Source: Antarcticimicrobium sp.
GTDB taxonomy: Bacteria > Pseudomonadota > Alphaproteobacteria > Rhodobacterales > Rhodobacteraceae
Assembly: GCF_029212575.1 (NCBI RefSeq)
Contig: NZ_JARGPK010000058.1
Coordinates: 1 to 64,000 of the forward strand
Reading direction: 5' to 3'
DNA length: 64,000 nt
The notes below the pieces were generated by a model. The model was given only the letters and a program-made list of their open reading frames with translations, was not told the DNA's origin and searched no databases. Positions 56,139 to 64,000 of this stretch are shown here, one piece after another (the first letter of the stretch is position 1; every line of letters begins with the position of its first letter). A program made the position numbers and the translations under genes.

Positions 56139-56983
56139 GGCGTTTGTCATTCCTGTTCTGCGCTGCGGTACTGACCAGCACGGCACAGGGACAAACCCTG
56201 AACCGGCCCGCCGACGCCCTGGACGCAAAGCAGGTCTACGAAGTCAGCCAGGCCGCGATCGGGCGCGAGGTCAGCGCGCATGTCTTGCGCGATCAAACCG
56301 GCGCGCCGCTGGCGCTGGCGGATCTGCGCGGTCGGCCGCTGGTGATCTCGCTGGTTTACACCAGTTGCAGTTCGATCTGCCCGGTGACCACCGAGCGTCT
56401 GCGCGACGCGGTGGCCGATGCAGGTCAGATTCTGGGAGAAGGCAGTTTCGCCGTCCTGACCTTTGGCTTCGACTCCAGCGGCGACAAACCTGCGCGACTG
56501 CGCGCCTTTTCGATCTTACACGATCTCAACACGCTGGATGACTGGTATCTGGCTAGCGCCGACCCCGAAACGACCGAGGCGCTCTTGCTTGATCTGGGCT
56601 TCAACTGGCGCGAGGCCGCCGGTAGCTTCGACCATCCCAGCCAGACCACCATCCTGGACTCCGAGGGACGGGTTTATCGCCAGATCTACGGTGAGGATTT
56701 CCCGCTGCCCGTATTCGTGACCCCGCTCAAGGAGCTCGTGCTTGGTCGTACAACGGTTTCGGTTGCGCCCACGGATTTGTGGAACAGGCTGACTTTTCTT
56801 TGCACGGTCTACAATCCGCTGACCCGCGCCTACCGCTTCGATTACGGCATCCTTTTCGGTATCTTCTTTGGTGCCGTCTCGCTTCTGCTGACAGGGTTGA
56901 TCATCATTCGACTCTGGATTGAAAGACGGCGCGCGACGCGGAAAGATGTCGTTCTACGTCCGGAAGGTCAGTGGCTGAAATGA
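56126..56983 (+). CDS. SCO1/SenC-type copper chaperone
   Basis: A 285-residue thioredoxin-fold protein with an N-terminal signal/anchor. The copper-binding motif is CSSIC (Cys81, Cys85) in YTSCSSICPVTT, with the distal His in SFDHPSQTT. A second membrane helix lies near the C-terminus (SLLLTGLIIIRLWI), which is unusual for SCO proteins. It should deliver copper to the CuA site of the upstream subunit II. In Nitrosomonas-type clusters the order is norS, norY, senC, much like here. Confidence 0.9.
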   Translation: MGVLRRLSFLFCAAVLTSTAQGQTLNRPADALDAKQVYEVSQAAIGREVSAHVLRDQTGAPLALADLRGRPLVISLVYTSCSSICPVTTERLRDAVADAGQILGEGSFAVLTFGFDSSGDKPARLRAFSILHDLNTLDDWYLASADPETTEALLLDLGFNWREAAGSFDHPSQTTILDSEGRVYRQIYGEDFPLPVFVTPLKELVLGRTTVSVAPTDLWNRLTFLCTVYNPLTRAYRFDYGILFGIFFGAVSLLLTGLIIIRLWIERRRATRKDVVLRPEGQWLK

Positions 56984-56987
56984 TACG

Positions 56988-58574
56988 ATGACAGGAATAC
57001 GGGCTACGCTGAAGCGTGGTTTTGATCGGTTGGAACGACTTCTGGACACGCTGTTCGGATCCGACTGGAACCCGCTTGCCAATCTGGGACCGCTGGGCTG
57101 GTTCCTGTTCTGGATCGTCGCAGGCACCGGCATCTATCTTTTCATCTTCTTCGACACCGGCGTGGTCAATGCCTATCAGTCAGTCGAATGGCTGAGCGGG
57201 AGCCAATGGTTCCATGCCGGGCTGGCACGCAGTCTGCACCGCTATGCCTCGGACCTGCTGGTCGTCATCATGCTGGTGCATCTGGTGCGGGAATGGTCTT
57301 TTGATCGCTATCGCGGAAAGCGCTGGTTTTCCTGGTTCACCGGGGTGCCGGTGATCTGGTTTGTCTATATGTCCGGCATTACCGGCTATTGGCTGGTTTG
57401 GGACAAACTGGCGCAATACGTGGCGTTGACGACCACGGAGCTGCTCGACGCGCTGCCGTTCTTCGCCGAACCGATCGCACGAAACTTCCTGACGCCGGAA
57501 AGCCTGTCGGGGCGCTTTTTCACGCTGATGGTCTTTTTGCACATCGCGATTCCGCTTCTGCTGTTGCTGATGATGTGGATCCACATCCAGCGCATCGCAT
57601 CGGCGCGCACAAGACCACCGCGTGGCCTGAGCGTACTGACCCTGGTGGCCCTGGTCATCGTCTCCTTCGCGCTGCCGGCACCATTGCAGGGTCCGGCTGA
57701 TCTGTCCACGATACCGGCCAGGGTCGGGCTCGATTGGTTCATCCTCGGGCTCTATCCGGTGATCGACCTGGTTCCACCGTCGGTGATCTGGACTGGGGCG
57801 ATGCTGATTACTGTTCTCCTTTCAGGATTGCCTTGGCTGCCGCCACGCAAGGAGGCTGAGGCGGCGCAGGTGTTCCTGGATTTCTGCAACGGCTGTGCCC
57901 GGTGCGAGGACGATTGCCCTTACGCCGCCATCACCATGGTACCGCGGAGCGATGGCGCGCCCTTTCCGCAAGAGGCCAAGGTGGATCCGGACCGCTGTGT
58001 CGCCTGTGGCATCTGCATGGGCTCGTGCCCCTCGTCCACCCCGTTCCGGCGCTCCGGCCCCTTGATCACCGGAATCGATCTGCCCGGCCGCACGCTGGAG
58101 CGGGTTCGCACCGAGGTCATCACCGCCGCCGCCGATCTTTCGGGGCCAGGCCGGGTGATGACCATCGCCTGCGAACATGGCGCAGCTGGCGTGCCGGCGA
58201 AAGGCCGCGTGATCCTGCCATGCGTGGCGATGGCACCGCCCTCGCTGTTCGACTTCATCCTCAGCCGCGATCTGGCCGACAGTGTCTGCATCGCCGGGTG
58301 CGCCGAAAGGGACTGTTTCAATCGTCTTGGCGGCAAGTGGACCGAGGAGCGTATCGCCCGAACGCGCGACCCCCGGCTGCGCAACCGCGTTTCGCGCGAG
58401 CGGTTGCTGACCCTCTGGGCCGGACCCAGCGAACGCGGCCGCCTTCCCGAAGCACTCCGCGACTTCTCGGCTCGCGTAGCGGTCCTGGGGCCGGTGCCGA
58501 AAAAGACCTCGCTCGCTGCTGACGATGAAGGAACGGCCGACCTGGGTTTGGCAACGAAGGACAACCCGACATGA
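56988..58574 (+). CDS. Cytochrome b - two [4Fe-4S] ferredoxin - MvhD-like fusion protein
   Basis: A 528-residue fusion of three electron-transfer modules. Residues 1-285 are a cytochrome b/b6-like membrane domain with two bis-His pairs spaced 14 apart (His84/His98 and His185/His199). Residues 298-350 hold two [4Fe-4S] motifs (Cys300, 303, 306, 310 and Cys337, 340, 343, 347). Residues 388-470 resemble the MvhD/hydrogenase delta subunit, with CIAGCAERDC (Cys434, 438, 443). It could carry electrons between quinol and a soluble carrier. The next gene overlaps it by 4 bp. I know no assigned function for this exact fusion. Confidence 0.85.
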   Translation: MTGIRATLKRGFDRLERLLDTLFGSDWNPLANLGPLGWFLFWIVAGTGIYLFIFFDTGVVNAYQSVEWLSGSQWFHAGLARSLHRYASDLLVVIMLVHLVREWSFDRYRGKRWFSWFTGVPVIWFVYMSGITGYWLVWDKLAQYVALTTTELLDALPFFAEPIARNFLTPESLSGRFFTLMVFLHIAIPLLLLLMMWIHIQRIASARTRPPRGLSVLTLVALVIVSFALPAPLQGPADLSTIPARVGLDWFILGLYPVIDLVPPSVIWTGAMLITVLLSGLPWLPPRKEAEAAQVFLDFCNGCARCEDDCPYAAITMVPRSDGAPFPQEAKVDPDRCVACGICMGSCPSSTPFRRSGPLITGIDLPGRTLERVRTEVITAAADLSGPGRVMTIACEHGAAGVPAKGRVILPCVAMAPPSLFDFILSRDLADSVCIAGCAERDCFNRLGGKWTEERIARTRDPRLRNRVSRERLLTLWAGPSERGRLPEALRDFSARVAVLGPVPKKTSLAADDEGTADLGLATKDNPT

Positions 58575-59074
58575 AGGAGCGCCTGCATCATCTGGCGATG
58601 GGTGGCGTCGTAACCCTCGTACTTTGCTTCGGCGTTGCATTGCTGTCTGCGGCGCCCGCCTGGCAAAGCATGCCCGAAAACATGGCTCTGTTGCGCCTGA
58701 GTTTCACCCACAGCGGCGATCGCAGCGCCAGTTGCCGCGACCGGACACCCGAAGAGCTGGCCAAGCTTCCGCCAAACATGCGCGCGACCCAGGTTTGCGA
58801 CCGCCGGCGGCCGCCGATCTATGTGGAATTGGAGGTCGATGGTAAGGTGATCTATGCTGCGAGCAGTCCACCGTCGGGTCTGGCGGGCAGTGGTCCGTCA
58901 CGTCTTTATGAGCGTCTGTTGTTGCCCGCGGGTCCGCACGATCTGACGGTGCGGATGCGTGACAATCCGGCAAGTGACGTGTTCGGCTATGAGGCGACGC
59001 GGAAAGTCGATCTGGCAGCCGGCCAGAGCTTCGTGATCGACTTCCGCAAGGAGAGCGGTTTTGTCTTCGAGTGA
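58571..59074 (+). CDS. Membrane-anchored protein of unknown function
   Basis: A 167-residue protein with an N-terminal membrane helix or uncleaved signal (MGGVVTLVLCFGVALLSAAP), followed by a probably periplasmic beta-rich domain. Two cysteines (in SASCRDR and TQVCDRR) could form a disulfide. I do not recognise a family. Its start overlaps the stop of the cytochrome b-ferredoxin gene (ATGA) and its stop is followed by the hemerythrin gene, so it is part of the same operon and may be an accessory or assembly factor of the complex. Confidence 0.8.
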   Translation: MKERLHHLAMGGVVTLVLCFGVALLSAAPAWQSMPENMALLRLSFTHSGDRSASCRDRTPEELAKLPPNMRATQVCDRRRPPIYVELEVDGKVIYAASSPPSGLAGSGPSRLYERLLLPAGPHDLTVRMRDNPASDVFGYEATRKVDLAAGQSFVIDFRKESGFVFE

Positions 59075-59091
59075 AGAGGAAGGACTCCGAT

Positions 59092-59499
59092 ATGGCGCCC
59101 ATTGAATGGATACCGGAATTCAGCGTCGGTAATCCGTCGGTCGATCACGAGCACCAGGAACTGATAGAACTCGTCAACCAGACTGCGGGGGCACTCCTTG
59201 CCGGCCATCCCGAGGCCGAAGTCCAGAGCGGTTTTGGCGACTTGCTGTGCGCAATCACAGCGCATTTTGCCCTGGAAGAACAGCAGATGCGGGCCTATGG
59301 CTACGATCAGCGCACCCAGCACAAGGAAGATCACGAGCGTCTTCTGGACGAGCTGCGCGACCTCATGGATGTCGACGACGCATCGCCGGACCAGACCGCC
59401 GAGCGGTTGGCCAAAACACTGGAAGCGTGGTTCGTCAATCACTTCAAGACCCATGATGCCCGCCTGCACCAACGACTTGGACCCCATCCGCATCCCTGA
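59092..59499 (+). CDS. Bacteriohemerythrin
   Basis: A 135-residue four-helix-bundle protein with the non-heme di-iron site of hemerythrins: WIPEFSVGNPSVDHEHQEL near the N-terminus, HFALEEQQM, HKEDHERLL, and HFKTHDARLHQ near the C-terminus. Such proteins bind O2 and, in some cases, NO. As the last gene of an FNR-linked operon it may scavenge oxygen or NO around the terminal reductase. ATG 59092 follows AGGAAGGA; GTG 59071 is an in-frame alternative. Confidence 0.9.
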   Translation: MAPIEWIPEFSVGNPSVDHEHQELIELVNQTAGALLAGHPEAEVQSGFGDLLCAITAHFALEEQQMRAYGYDQRTQHKEDHERLLDELRDLMDVDDASPDQTAERLAKTLEAWFVNHFKTHDARLHQRLGPHPHP

Positions 59500-59593
59500 T
59501 CGACGCCGCCATCGGCCAGCCTTGTCGCACGATTTGGCCGGCAACTGGCTCGGATGATGTGACCGGCGCTGTCAGACGGGCGAGAACCAGTCT

Positions 59594-59992
59594 TCAAAAG
59601 GTCAGCAGGCTATCCTCAAGGCCGTCGCCGCCGGCCATCCGCAAGGCCGGATCAACGATCTCCTTCCCTGGAACTTCAAGCGGACAAGCTGATACCGCAT
59701 GAGGCGTGGGCAAGGCTTGCAAATGGTTGAACACGGAGGCGCGAACGGAGGCAAACATCTGCAAACTTCGCATCCCCCGAAACCGTCGCATTGCCCGCCC
59801 CCGTCGTCGGAATGGCTGGTGTGAATTCTCAGCCCGATTGTTGGACCAGCGGCCGGTTTCCTGCTTGTCGGCATTGCCGACATCTCTCATCGCCGCGCCA
59901 TAGGAACGCAGCTCGTCGGTCACCAAGACATGTGGCCGACCGTGGCGTTTCATTGATTTCCCGAGGAATTTCAATGCGGCCCGCAAGGCCAA
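59594..59992 (-). pseudogene. IS6-family transposase, C-terminal half
   Basis: The leftward frame encodes ALKFLGKSMKRHGRPHVLVTDELRSYGAA in outline, then QETGRWSNNRAENSHQPFR and RAMRRFRGMRSLQMFASV. This is the C-terminal half of IS6-family (IS26-like) transposases, with the last catalytic Glu in NNRAENSHQP. The N-terminal half with the first catalytic Asp is missing, and the tail runs into IS66-like sequence. It is non-functional. The 60000-60130 stretch has no gene; a GGGACATTTCTACTTT run there looks like another IS end but is not conclusive. Confidence 0.8.
59600..59692 (+). pseudogene. C-terminal scrap of an IS66-family transposase
   Basis: The rightward frame ends with AAGHPQGRINDLLPWNF and a stop at 59690-59692, the typical C-terminus of IS66 TnpC proteins (HPxxRIxxLLPWNF). 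Nothing of the rest is present. It overlaps, on the other strand, the tail of the IS6-like remnant. Confidence 0.65.
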
Positions 59993-60130
59993 AGAAACCC
60001 GTGCAGCTAACCAGGGATGCGATACATGAGATCTCCGCCCTGGCTGGCTGCGCTACCGTTCCGGCCCAAGTGGGACATTTCTACTTTTCAGAGCCAGAGA
60101 CGATTTAACCTGGTTGCGACGCTTGGAAAA

Positions 60131-60571
60131 TCAACCCTCGGCAGAGACGGTGACCTGACGGGCCCTGGCGCGGCTGAGCCGTTCGATCTGTTTCAGCATG
60201 GTGGCCAGGGTAATCGAGCTGTAGGTCGACATGGCGATGTCATTGATTTCCTTCGAGACATCGAAGAGCGCCCATTCCTCAACCGTTGCCTTGGACGGAT
60301 CGCTGAGTTTGCAGGTGGTCGAGGTGTCCTCGAACAGGCCGATAATATCAAAAAGGGTGGTCCGCCGGGCGTTGCCGGAAAAGCTGTAGCCTCCCCCGAC
60401 TCCACGGGTCGACTGGACCAGACCGGCGCGCCCCAGCGTCAACAGCACCTTGGCAAGGTGATGCGCCGACACCCGGTACTTGGCCCCGATTTCGGCGGCC
60501 GAAATCTGGCGATCCGGGTTGGATGCCAGTTCGATCAGGGCGTAGATGGCGAGGCGACTGGATTGTTGCAC
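60131..60571 (-). CDS. Rrf2-family transcriptional regulator with a single cysteine
   Basis: A 146-residue Rrf2-type winged-helix regulator. The N-terminus, VQQSSRLAIYALIELASNP, and the wing RAGLVQSTRGVGGGYSF are standard. Most Fe-S members (IscR, NsrR) have three conserved Cys in the region after residue 85. This protein has only one (TTCKLSD), so a classical [2Fe-2S] or [4Fe-4S] cluster is unlikely. It is preceded by the GNAT gene in a leftward pair, divergent from the molybdenum hydroxylase genes, whose promoter has an inverted repeat. I use GTG 60571, with AAGGAA upstream; GTG 60598 is an alternative. Confidence 0.85.
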   Translation of the reverse strand: MQQSSRLAIYALIELASNPDRQISAAEIGAKYRVSAHHLAKVLLTLGRAGLVQSTRGVGGGYSFSGNARRTTLFDIIGLFEDTSTTCKLSDPSKATVEEWALFDVSKEINDIAMSTYSSITLATMLKQIERLSRARARQVTVSAEG

Positions 60572-60607
60572 GGTATTTCCTTTGATCTCATGGGGCACCG
60601 GGTGCCG

Positions 60608-61102
60608 CTACGCGTCATCCAGCGTCTTTTCCAACTGGATATAAGGCCCTGCCGTCATGCCTTCACCCCGGAAAAACGACATGTGCAGTGCGTTCTGACG
60701 CGCCACCATGGTGCGAACCTTGGTGATGCCGACTTGCCGGAAGTCATTGCACATCTCGCGGAACAGCGCCTCGCCGATACGCTGTTGGCGGTGCTCGGGG
60801 TCAACGGACACCGCAAAAATCCAACCGCAAGGCTCAGACCCGAATTCCCACACCCGGACCTCTCCGGCGATCAGTCCCAGAATCTTGTGTTCGTTCGCGC
60901 CGCTGCCATGGTCGGCGATCAGAAAGAACCGCTCGTCCAGACGGCGCGACCCATAACGTTCATAGATGTCCTGCCAATAGTCGGGCTTTGCCTGCCCGGT
61001 GACGCGGGCATCCAGATCGACAACCTGGGTCAGATCGTCAGCCGTTGCGCGCCGAATGCGAAGCGTCTGAGCCTGGGTCTTTTCGTTGACGGAAGCGGTC
61101 AT
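60608..61102 (-). CDS. GNAT-family N-acetyltransferase
   Basis: A 164-residue GNAT acyltransferase. The acetyl-CoA motif A region, IFAVSVDPEHRQQRIGEALF, is visible, preceded by IRRATADDLTQVVDLD and followed by VARQNALHMSFFRGEGM. The substrate is unknown. It starts the leftward pair with the Rrf2 gene (36 bp apart) and shares the intergenic region with the molybdenum hydroxylase genes, so it may belong to the same physiological unit. Confidence 0.85.
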   Translation of the reverse strand: MTASVNEKTQAQTLRIRRATADDLTQVVDLDARVTGQAKPDYWQDIYERYGSRRLDERFFLIADHGSGANEHKILGLIAGEVRVWEFGSEPCGWIFAVSVDPEHRQQRIGEALFREMCNDFRQVGITKVRTMVARQNALHMSFFRGEGMTAGPYIQLEKTLDDA

Positions 61103-61278
61103 TCAGGCTCCTCTCTTCTTGGCTGCCGCTCTGTGGCGACGCCAGTGATCCGGGCTGCTACACTAAACCGCGCCCGGCCGGTGTACAACCATATCGGGCC
61201 GTCGCGACGGCGCGCGGGCCACGGCTGGTTCCGGTCGTTTTTCTGCGGCGCGCAATCAAATCCCTATACTGTCGTCTC

Positions 61279-61303
61279 ATTTTAGGTATAATGGTACTGA
61301 AAT
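61279..61303 (+). promoter_or_regulatory. -10 box inside an inverted repeat, promoter of the molybdenum hydroxylase genes
   Basis: A perfect -10 hexamer TATAAT (61287-61292) lies at the centre of an inverted repeat, ATTTTAG (61279-61285) and CTGAAAT (61297-61303), with one mismatch. A protein bound here would block RNA polymerase. The divergently encoded Rrf2 regulator is the obvious candidate. No good -35 box is seen. Confidence 0.55.
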
Positions 61304-61339
61304 AGCGCTTTCAAGAGGAAATGTGAAAAGGCACCAGGA

Positions 61340-61810
61340 ATGAAGCGGATCGTCAGTCTGGAAATCAATGGTCGTGTGGTGGAAGAGGTGGTTGCGGACA
61401 ACATGCTGCTGGTCGATCTGCTGCGCGACCGGCTGGGGCTGACCGGCGCCAAGAAGGGCTGTGACGGCGGCGAATGCGGGGCTTGTACGGTGCTGGTCGA
61501 TGGGCGGCCTCGGCTATCCTGCATCACCCTGGCGGCCAGTTGCGAGGGCACAAGAGTGGAGACCATTGAGGGTCAGGCAAAAGGCGGCCACCTGTCGGCC
61601 TTGCAGCGCGCGTTTCACGAGAACCTTGGCGCACAATGCGGGTTCTGCACGCCGGGCATGATCCTTGCGGCAGAAAGCCTGCTGCGCGACAATCCGACGC
61701 CTGACGAGGATCAGATCAGGGTGGCGCTTGGCGGCAACCTCTGCCGCTGCACTGGCTATGTCAAGATCATCGAATCGGTGCTGGTGGCGGCGGCAGAGGT
61801 GCGGGCATGA
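61340..61810 (+). CDS. Molybdenum hydroxylase [2Fe-2S] small subunit (4-hydroxybenzoyl-CoA reductase gamma-like)
   Basis: A 156-residue iron-sulfur subunit of the xanthine dehydrogenase family. The plant-type [2Fe-2S] motif is [16 protein letters not shown], with the fourth Cys in LSCITLA. The second cluster uses CGFCTPGM and [11 protein letters not shown]. It moves electrons from the molybdenum site to the flavin or another acceptor. It resembles HcrC of 4-hydroxybenzoyl-CoA reductase, but isoquinoline or aldehyde oxidoreductases have similar subunits. The large-subunit gene overlaps its stop by 4 bp. Confidence 0.88.
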   Translation: MKRIVSLEINGRVVEEVVADNMLLVDLLRDRLGLTGAKKGCDGGECGACTVLVDGRPRLSCITLAASCEGTRVETIEGQAKGGHLSALQRAFHENLGAQCGFCTPGMILAAESLLRDNPTPDEDQIRVALGGNLCRCTGYVKIIESVLVAAAEVRA

Positions 61811-64000
61811 GCGGGACCATCGGGCAGCGCGTTCCGCTGATAGACGGGATCGAAAAGGTCACCGGGCGCGCCCAGTACACCGCCGATCTGGACAGCCGCG
61901 ACGCGCTGGTCGGGCGCATCCTGCGGTCTTCGGTCAGTCACGGGCGCATTGTCAAAATCGACACCAGCAAGGCACAGGCGCTGCCGGGGGTGGTGGCCGT
62001 GGTCACCGGCGAGGATTGTGCGCTGACTTATGGCGTGATCCCGATTGCGATGAACGAGTATCCGATGTCGCGCGAAAAGGTGCGCTACCGCGGCGAACCG
62101 ATTGCTGCCGTGGCGGCACTGGATGCGGAAACGGCGGCGCGGGCACTGGACCTGATCGAAGTGACGATCACGGCCCTGCCCGCATGCTACACCCCCGCGC
62201 AGTCCCGCGCGCCGGGTGCCGTGCTGCTGCATGACGACAAGCCCGGCAATCTGGAACGCGAGGTGCACCATGTCTTTGGCGACGTGACGGCGGGCTTTGC
62301 CGAGGCCGATCTGGTGCGCGAGGAAACCTTTGACTGCGCCGAGATCAACCACGCCCAGATGGAACCGCACGCCGCCATTGCCGACTATGACGCCGCGCGC
62401 GACCGTCTGACGCTGCATTCGGTTTCTCAAGTCCCGTTCTATGTGCATTTGATGCTGGCGCGATGCCTGGAAATGGACACCGCACAGATCCGCGTCGTCA
62501 AACCCTTCGTCGGCGGCGGCTTTGGCGCGCGCACCGAGACGCTGAACTTTGAAATCATCGCTGCCCTGTTGGCGCGCAAGGCCGGGGGCAAGGTGATGAT
62601 GCGCCTGACCCGCGAGGAAACATTCCTGACCCACCGCGGGCGACCCGCCACTCAGGTCAAGCTGAAGATCGGGCTGACAGGCACCGGCAAGATCACCGCC
62701 GTCGAGTGCGAGGCGGTGATGGCCGGCGGCGGTTACGCCGGTTACGGACTGGTGACGATCCTTTATGCCGGGGCGCTGCTGCACGGCATCTATGAAGTTC
62801 CTAACGTCAAGTATGACGGCTACCGCGTCTATACCAACGCGCCGCCCTGTGGGGCGATGCGCGGCCACGGCACGGTCGATGTACGCCATGCGTTCGAAAG
62901 CCTGCTGGACCGCATGGCGCGCGAACTGGGGCTGGATCCCTTTGCGGTGCGCCGCGCCAACCTGCTGAGCGCTCCGATGTTTACCGCTAACGGGCTGATG
63001 GTGAATTCCTACGGGCTGGGGACGTGCATGGACCGGGTCGAAACCGCAAGCGGTTGGCCCGACCGCAAGGGCAAACTGGCACCGGGGCGCGGGCTGGGAA
63101 TGGCCTGTTCGCACTACGTTTCCGGTGCGGCCAAGCCGGTGCACTGGACTGGCGAACCACATGCCGTCGTCTCGATGAAGCTGGATTTCGACGGCTCGGT
63201 CACGGTACTGACCGGGGCGTCCGATATCGGTCAGGGCTCGACGACCATCGTGGCCCTGGCGGCGTCGGAGATCCTGGGAATCGGGTTGAACCGCATTCGC
63301 ACCGTCACCAACGACAGCGTCATCACACCCAAGGACAACGGCTCCTATTCCAGCCGCGTGACCTTCATGGTCGGCAACGCCGCCATCGAAGCCGCCAAGG
63401 CGATGCGCGCGAAACTGGTCGCGGCGGCGGCGAAAAAGCTGGAAGTCTCGCCCGACGACATCGAGTGCGAGGGCGAGACGTTCTTTGTGCGCGGCTCCAG
63501 CCAGTCGGAACTGTCGTTCCAGGACGTCGCCATCGCGGCGCTGGCCGAAGAGGGCACGATAAACGTCAAGGGCACCTTCTCGACCCCGGTCGAGGCGCAG
63601 GGAGGCAAGCATCGCGGCGGCGCTGTGGGCTCGACAATGGGGTTTTCCTACGGAGCGCAGGTGGTCGAGGTCTCGGTAGACCCCGACACCTGCCAGATCA
63701 CTGTTGAAAAGGTCTGGGCAGCGCTGGATTGCGGTTTCGCGATCAACCCGCTGGCGGTCGAGGGCCAAATCGAAGGGTCTGTCTGGATGGGCATGGGCCA
63801 GGGGCTGTGCGAGGAAACCCACTATATCGACGGGTTGCCCGCCCATGCGAACCTGACTGATTACCGTTTTCCCACCATCGCAGAATCGCCGCCGATAGAG
63901 GTCCACATCGTCGAATCCATCGACCCGCTGGGCCCGTTCGGGGCCAAGGAAGCGGGCGAAGGCGCGCTGTCGGGCTTTCCGCCCGCATTGGTCAACGCCG
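61807..64000 (+). CDS. Molybdopterin-binding large subunit (4-hydroxybenzoyl-CoA reductase alpha-like), partial
   Basis: The first 731 residues of a xanthine dehydrogenase-family catalytic subunit; it runs off the window end with no stop. Visible motifs are [12 protein letters not shown] near the start, the molybdopterin-contact segments [10 protein letters not shown] and [22 protein letters not shown], and the catalytic Glu in [12 protein letters not shown]. These enzymes hydroxylate or, in 4-hydroxybenzoyl-CoA reductase, dehydroxylate an aromatic ring. The FAD subunit gene is not in the window. The start ATG 61807 overlaps the small-subunit stop (ATGA). Hcr-like is the best guess; the substrate is not proven. 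Confidence 0.85.
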   Translation, partial: MSGTIGQRVPLIDGIEKVTGRAQYTADLDSRDALVGRILRSSVSHGRIVKIDTSKAQALPGVVAVVTGEDCALTYGVIPIAMNEYPMSREKVRYRGEPIAAVAALDAETAARALDLIEVTITALPACYTPAQSRAPGAVLLHDDKPGNLEREVHHVFGDVTAGFAEADLVREETFDCAEINHAQMEPHAAIADYDAARDRLTLHSVSQVPFYVHLMLARCLEMDTAQIRVVKPFVGGGFGARTETLNFEIIAALLARKAGGKVMMRLTREETFLTHRGRPATQVKLKIGLTGTGKITAVECEAVMAGGGYAGYGLVTILYAGALLHGIYEVPNVKYDGYRVYTNAPPCGAMRGHGTVDVRHAFESLLDRMARELGLDPFAVRRANLLSAPMFTANGLMVNSYGLGTCMDRVETASGWPDRKGKLAPGRGLGMACSHYVSGAAKPVHWTGEPHAVVSMKLDFDGSVTVLTGASDIGQGSTTIVALAASEILGIGLNRIRTVTNDSVITPKDNGSYSSRVTFMVGNAAIEAAKAMRAKLVAAAAKKLEVSPDDIECEGETFFVRGSSQSELSFQDVAIAALAEEGTINVKGTFSTPVEAQGGKHRGGAVGSTMGFSYGAQVVEVSVDPDTCQITVEKVWAALDCGFAINPLAVEGQIEGSVWMGMGQGLCEETHYIDGLPAHANLTDYRFPTIAESPPIEVHIVESIDPLGPFGAKEAGEGALSGFPPALVNA

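Noticed and set aside
60131-60571. Naming the Rrf2 regulator NsrR because of the nearby NO-reductase-like operon
   Set aside because: NsrR needs three cluster-binding cysteines and this protein has one. IS debris separates it from the reductase operon, and it faces other genes.

Overview
The window is high-GC, densely packed DNA with the gene repertoire of a marine/soil alphaproteobacterium, most likely Rhodobacteraceae (Roseobacter group). The evidence is a UrtABCDE urea importer, a TRAP carboxylate importer, PotABCD-type ABC genes, the aromatic-ring monooxygenase MobA, IS5/IS3/IS6/IS66 fragments, and short intergenic gaps with AGGAG-type ribosome binding sites. No rRNA, tRNA, CRISPR array or intact prophage was seen.

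Layout, left to right. 10-5202: a YeeE-type sulfur transporter, then a compact glucosylglycerate locus (HAD phosphatase and GT81 glucosyl-3-phosphoglycerate synthase, overlapping by 8 bp) facing a GH13_18 phosphorylase that probably recycles glucosylglycerate. 5729-11729: the complete urea ABC transporter urtABCDE, with a strong hairpin between urtA and urtB. 11997-13919: mobA (3-hydroxybenzoate 4-monooxygenase). 13951-22290: three very large genes I do not recognise, rich in coiled coil, in one leftward operon, divergent from a membrane histidine kinase (22680-24506). 24558-29611: a TetR repressor divergent from an RND efflux pump (adaptor and pump), with a perfect palindrome on the pump promoter. 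29908-38801: a catabolic cluster centred on a 3-hydroxyanthranilate 3,4-dioxygenase, with an aldehyde dehydrogenase, a LysR regulator, an aspartate-dehydrogenase-like enzyme, a non-canonical DapA-family aldolase/hydratase, an EamA exporter and a DctPQM TRAP importer. An identical 14-bp motif precedes two of its transcription units. 38949-45228: a TetR regulator, a YtcJ-type amidohydrolase and a polyamine-type ABC importer.

45513-49663 is an accessory cassette bracketed by IS3-like remnants. It holds an atypical D-Ala-D-Ala ligase homologue, divergent from an alpha/beta hydrolase and a membrane-anchored Mur ligase. It looks like a peptide-ligation or cell-wall-modification module of unknown product. 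A DEAD-box RNA helicase (49883-51937) and an internally deleted IS5 element follow.

52524-59499 is a respiratory operon behind a perfect FNR box: a small membrane protein, a CuA subunit II, a B-family heme-copper subunit I lacking the usual active-site tyrosine (Gln instead), a heme O synthase, a SCO/SenC protein, a cytochrome b-ferredoxin-MvhD fusion, a membrane-anchored unknown, and a bacteriohemerythrin. Gene order and residues fit an sNOR (NorSY-SenC) type nitric oxide reductase better than an oxygen reductase. After IS66/IS6 scraps, the window ends with an Rrf2 regulator and a GNAT acetyltransferase, divergent from a molybdenum hydroxylase resembling 4-hydroxybenzoyl-CoA reductase (large subunit cut by the window end).

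The best candidates for undescribed biology are the three-gene coiled-coil operon (13951-22290), the Ddl-like/hydrolase/Mur-ligase cassette (45754-49363), and the NorSY-like operon with its cytochrome b-FeS-MvhD fusion.
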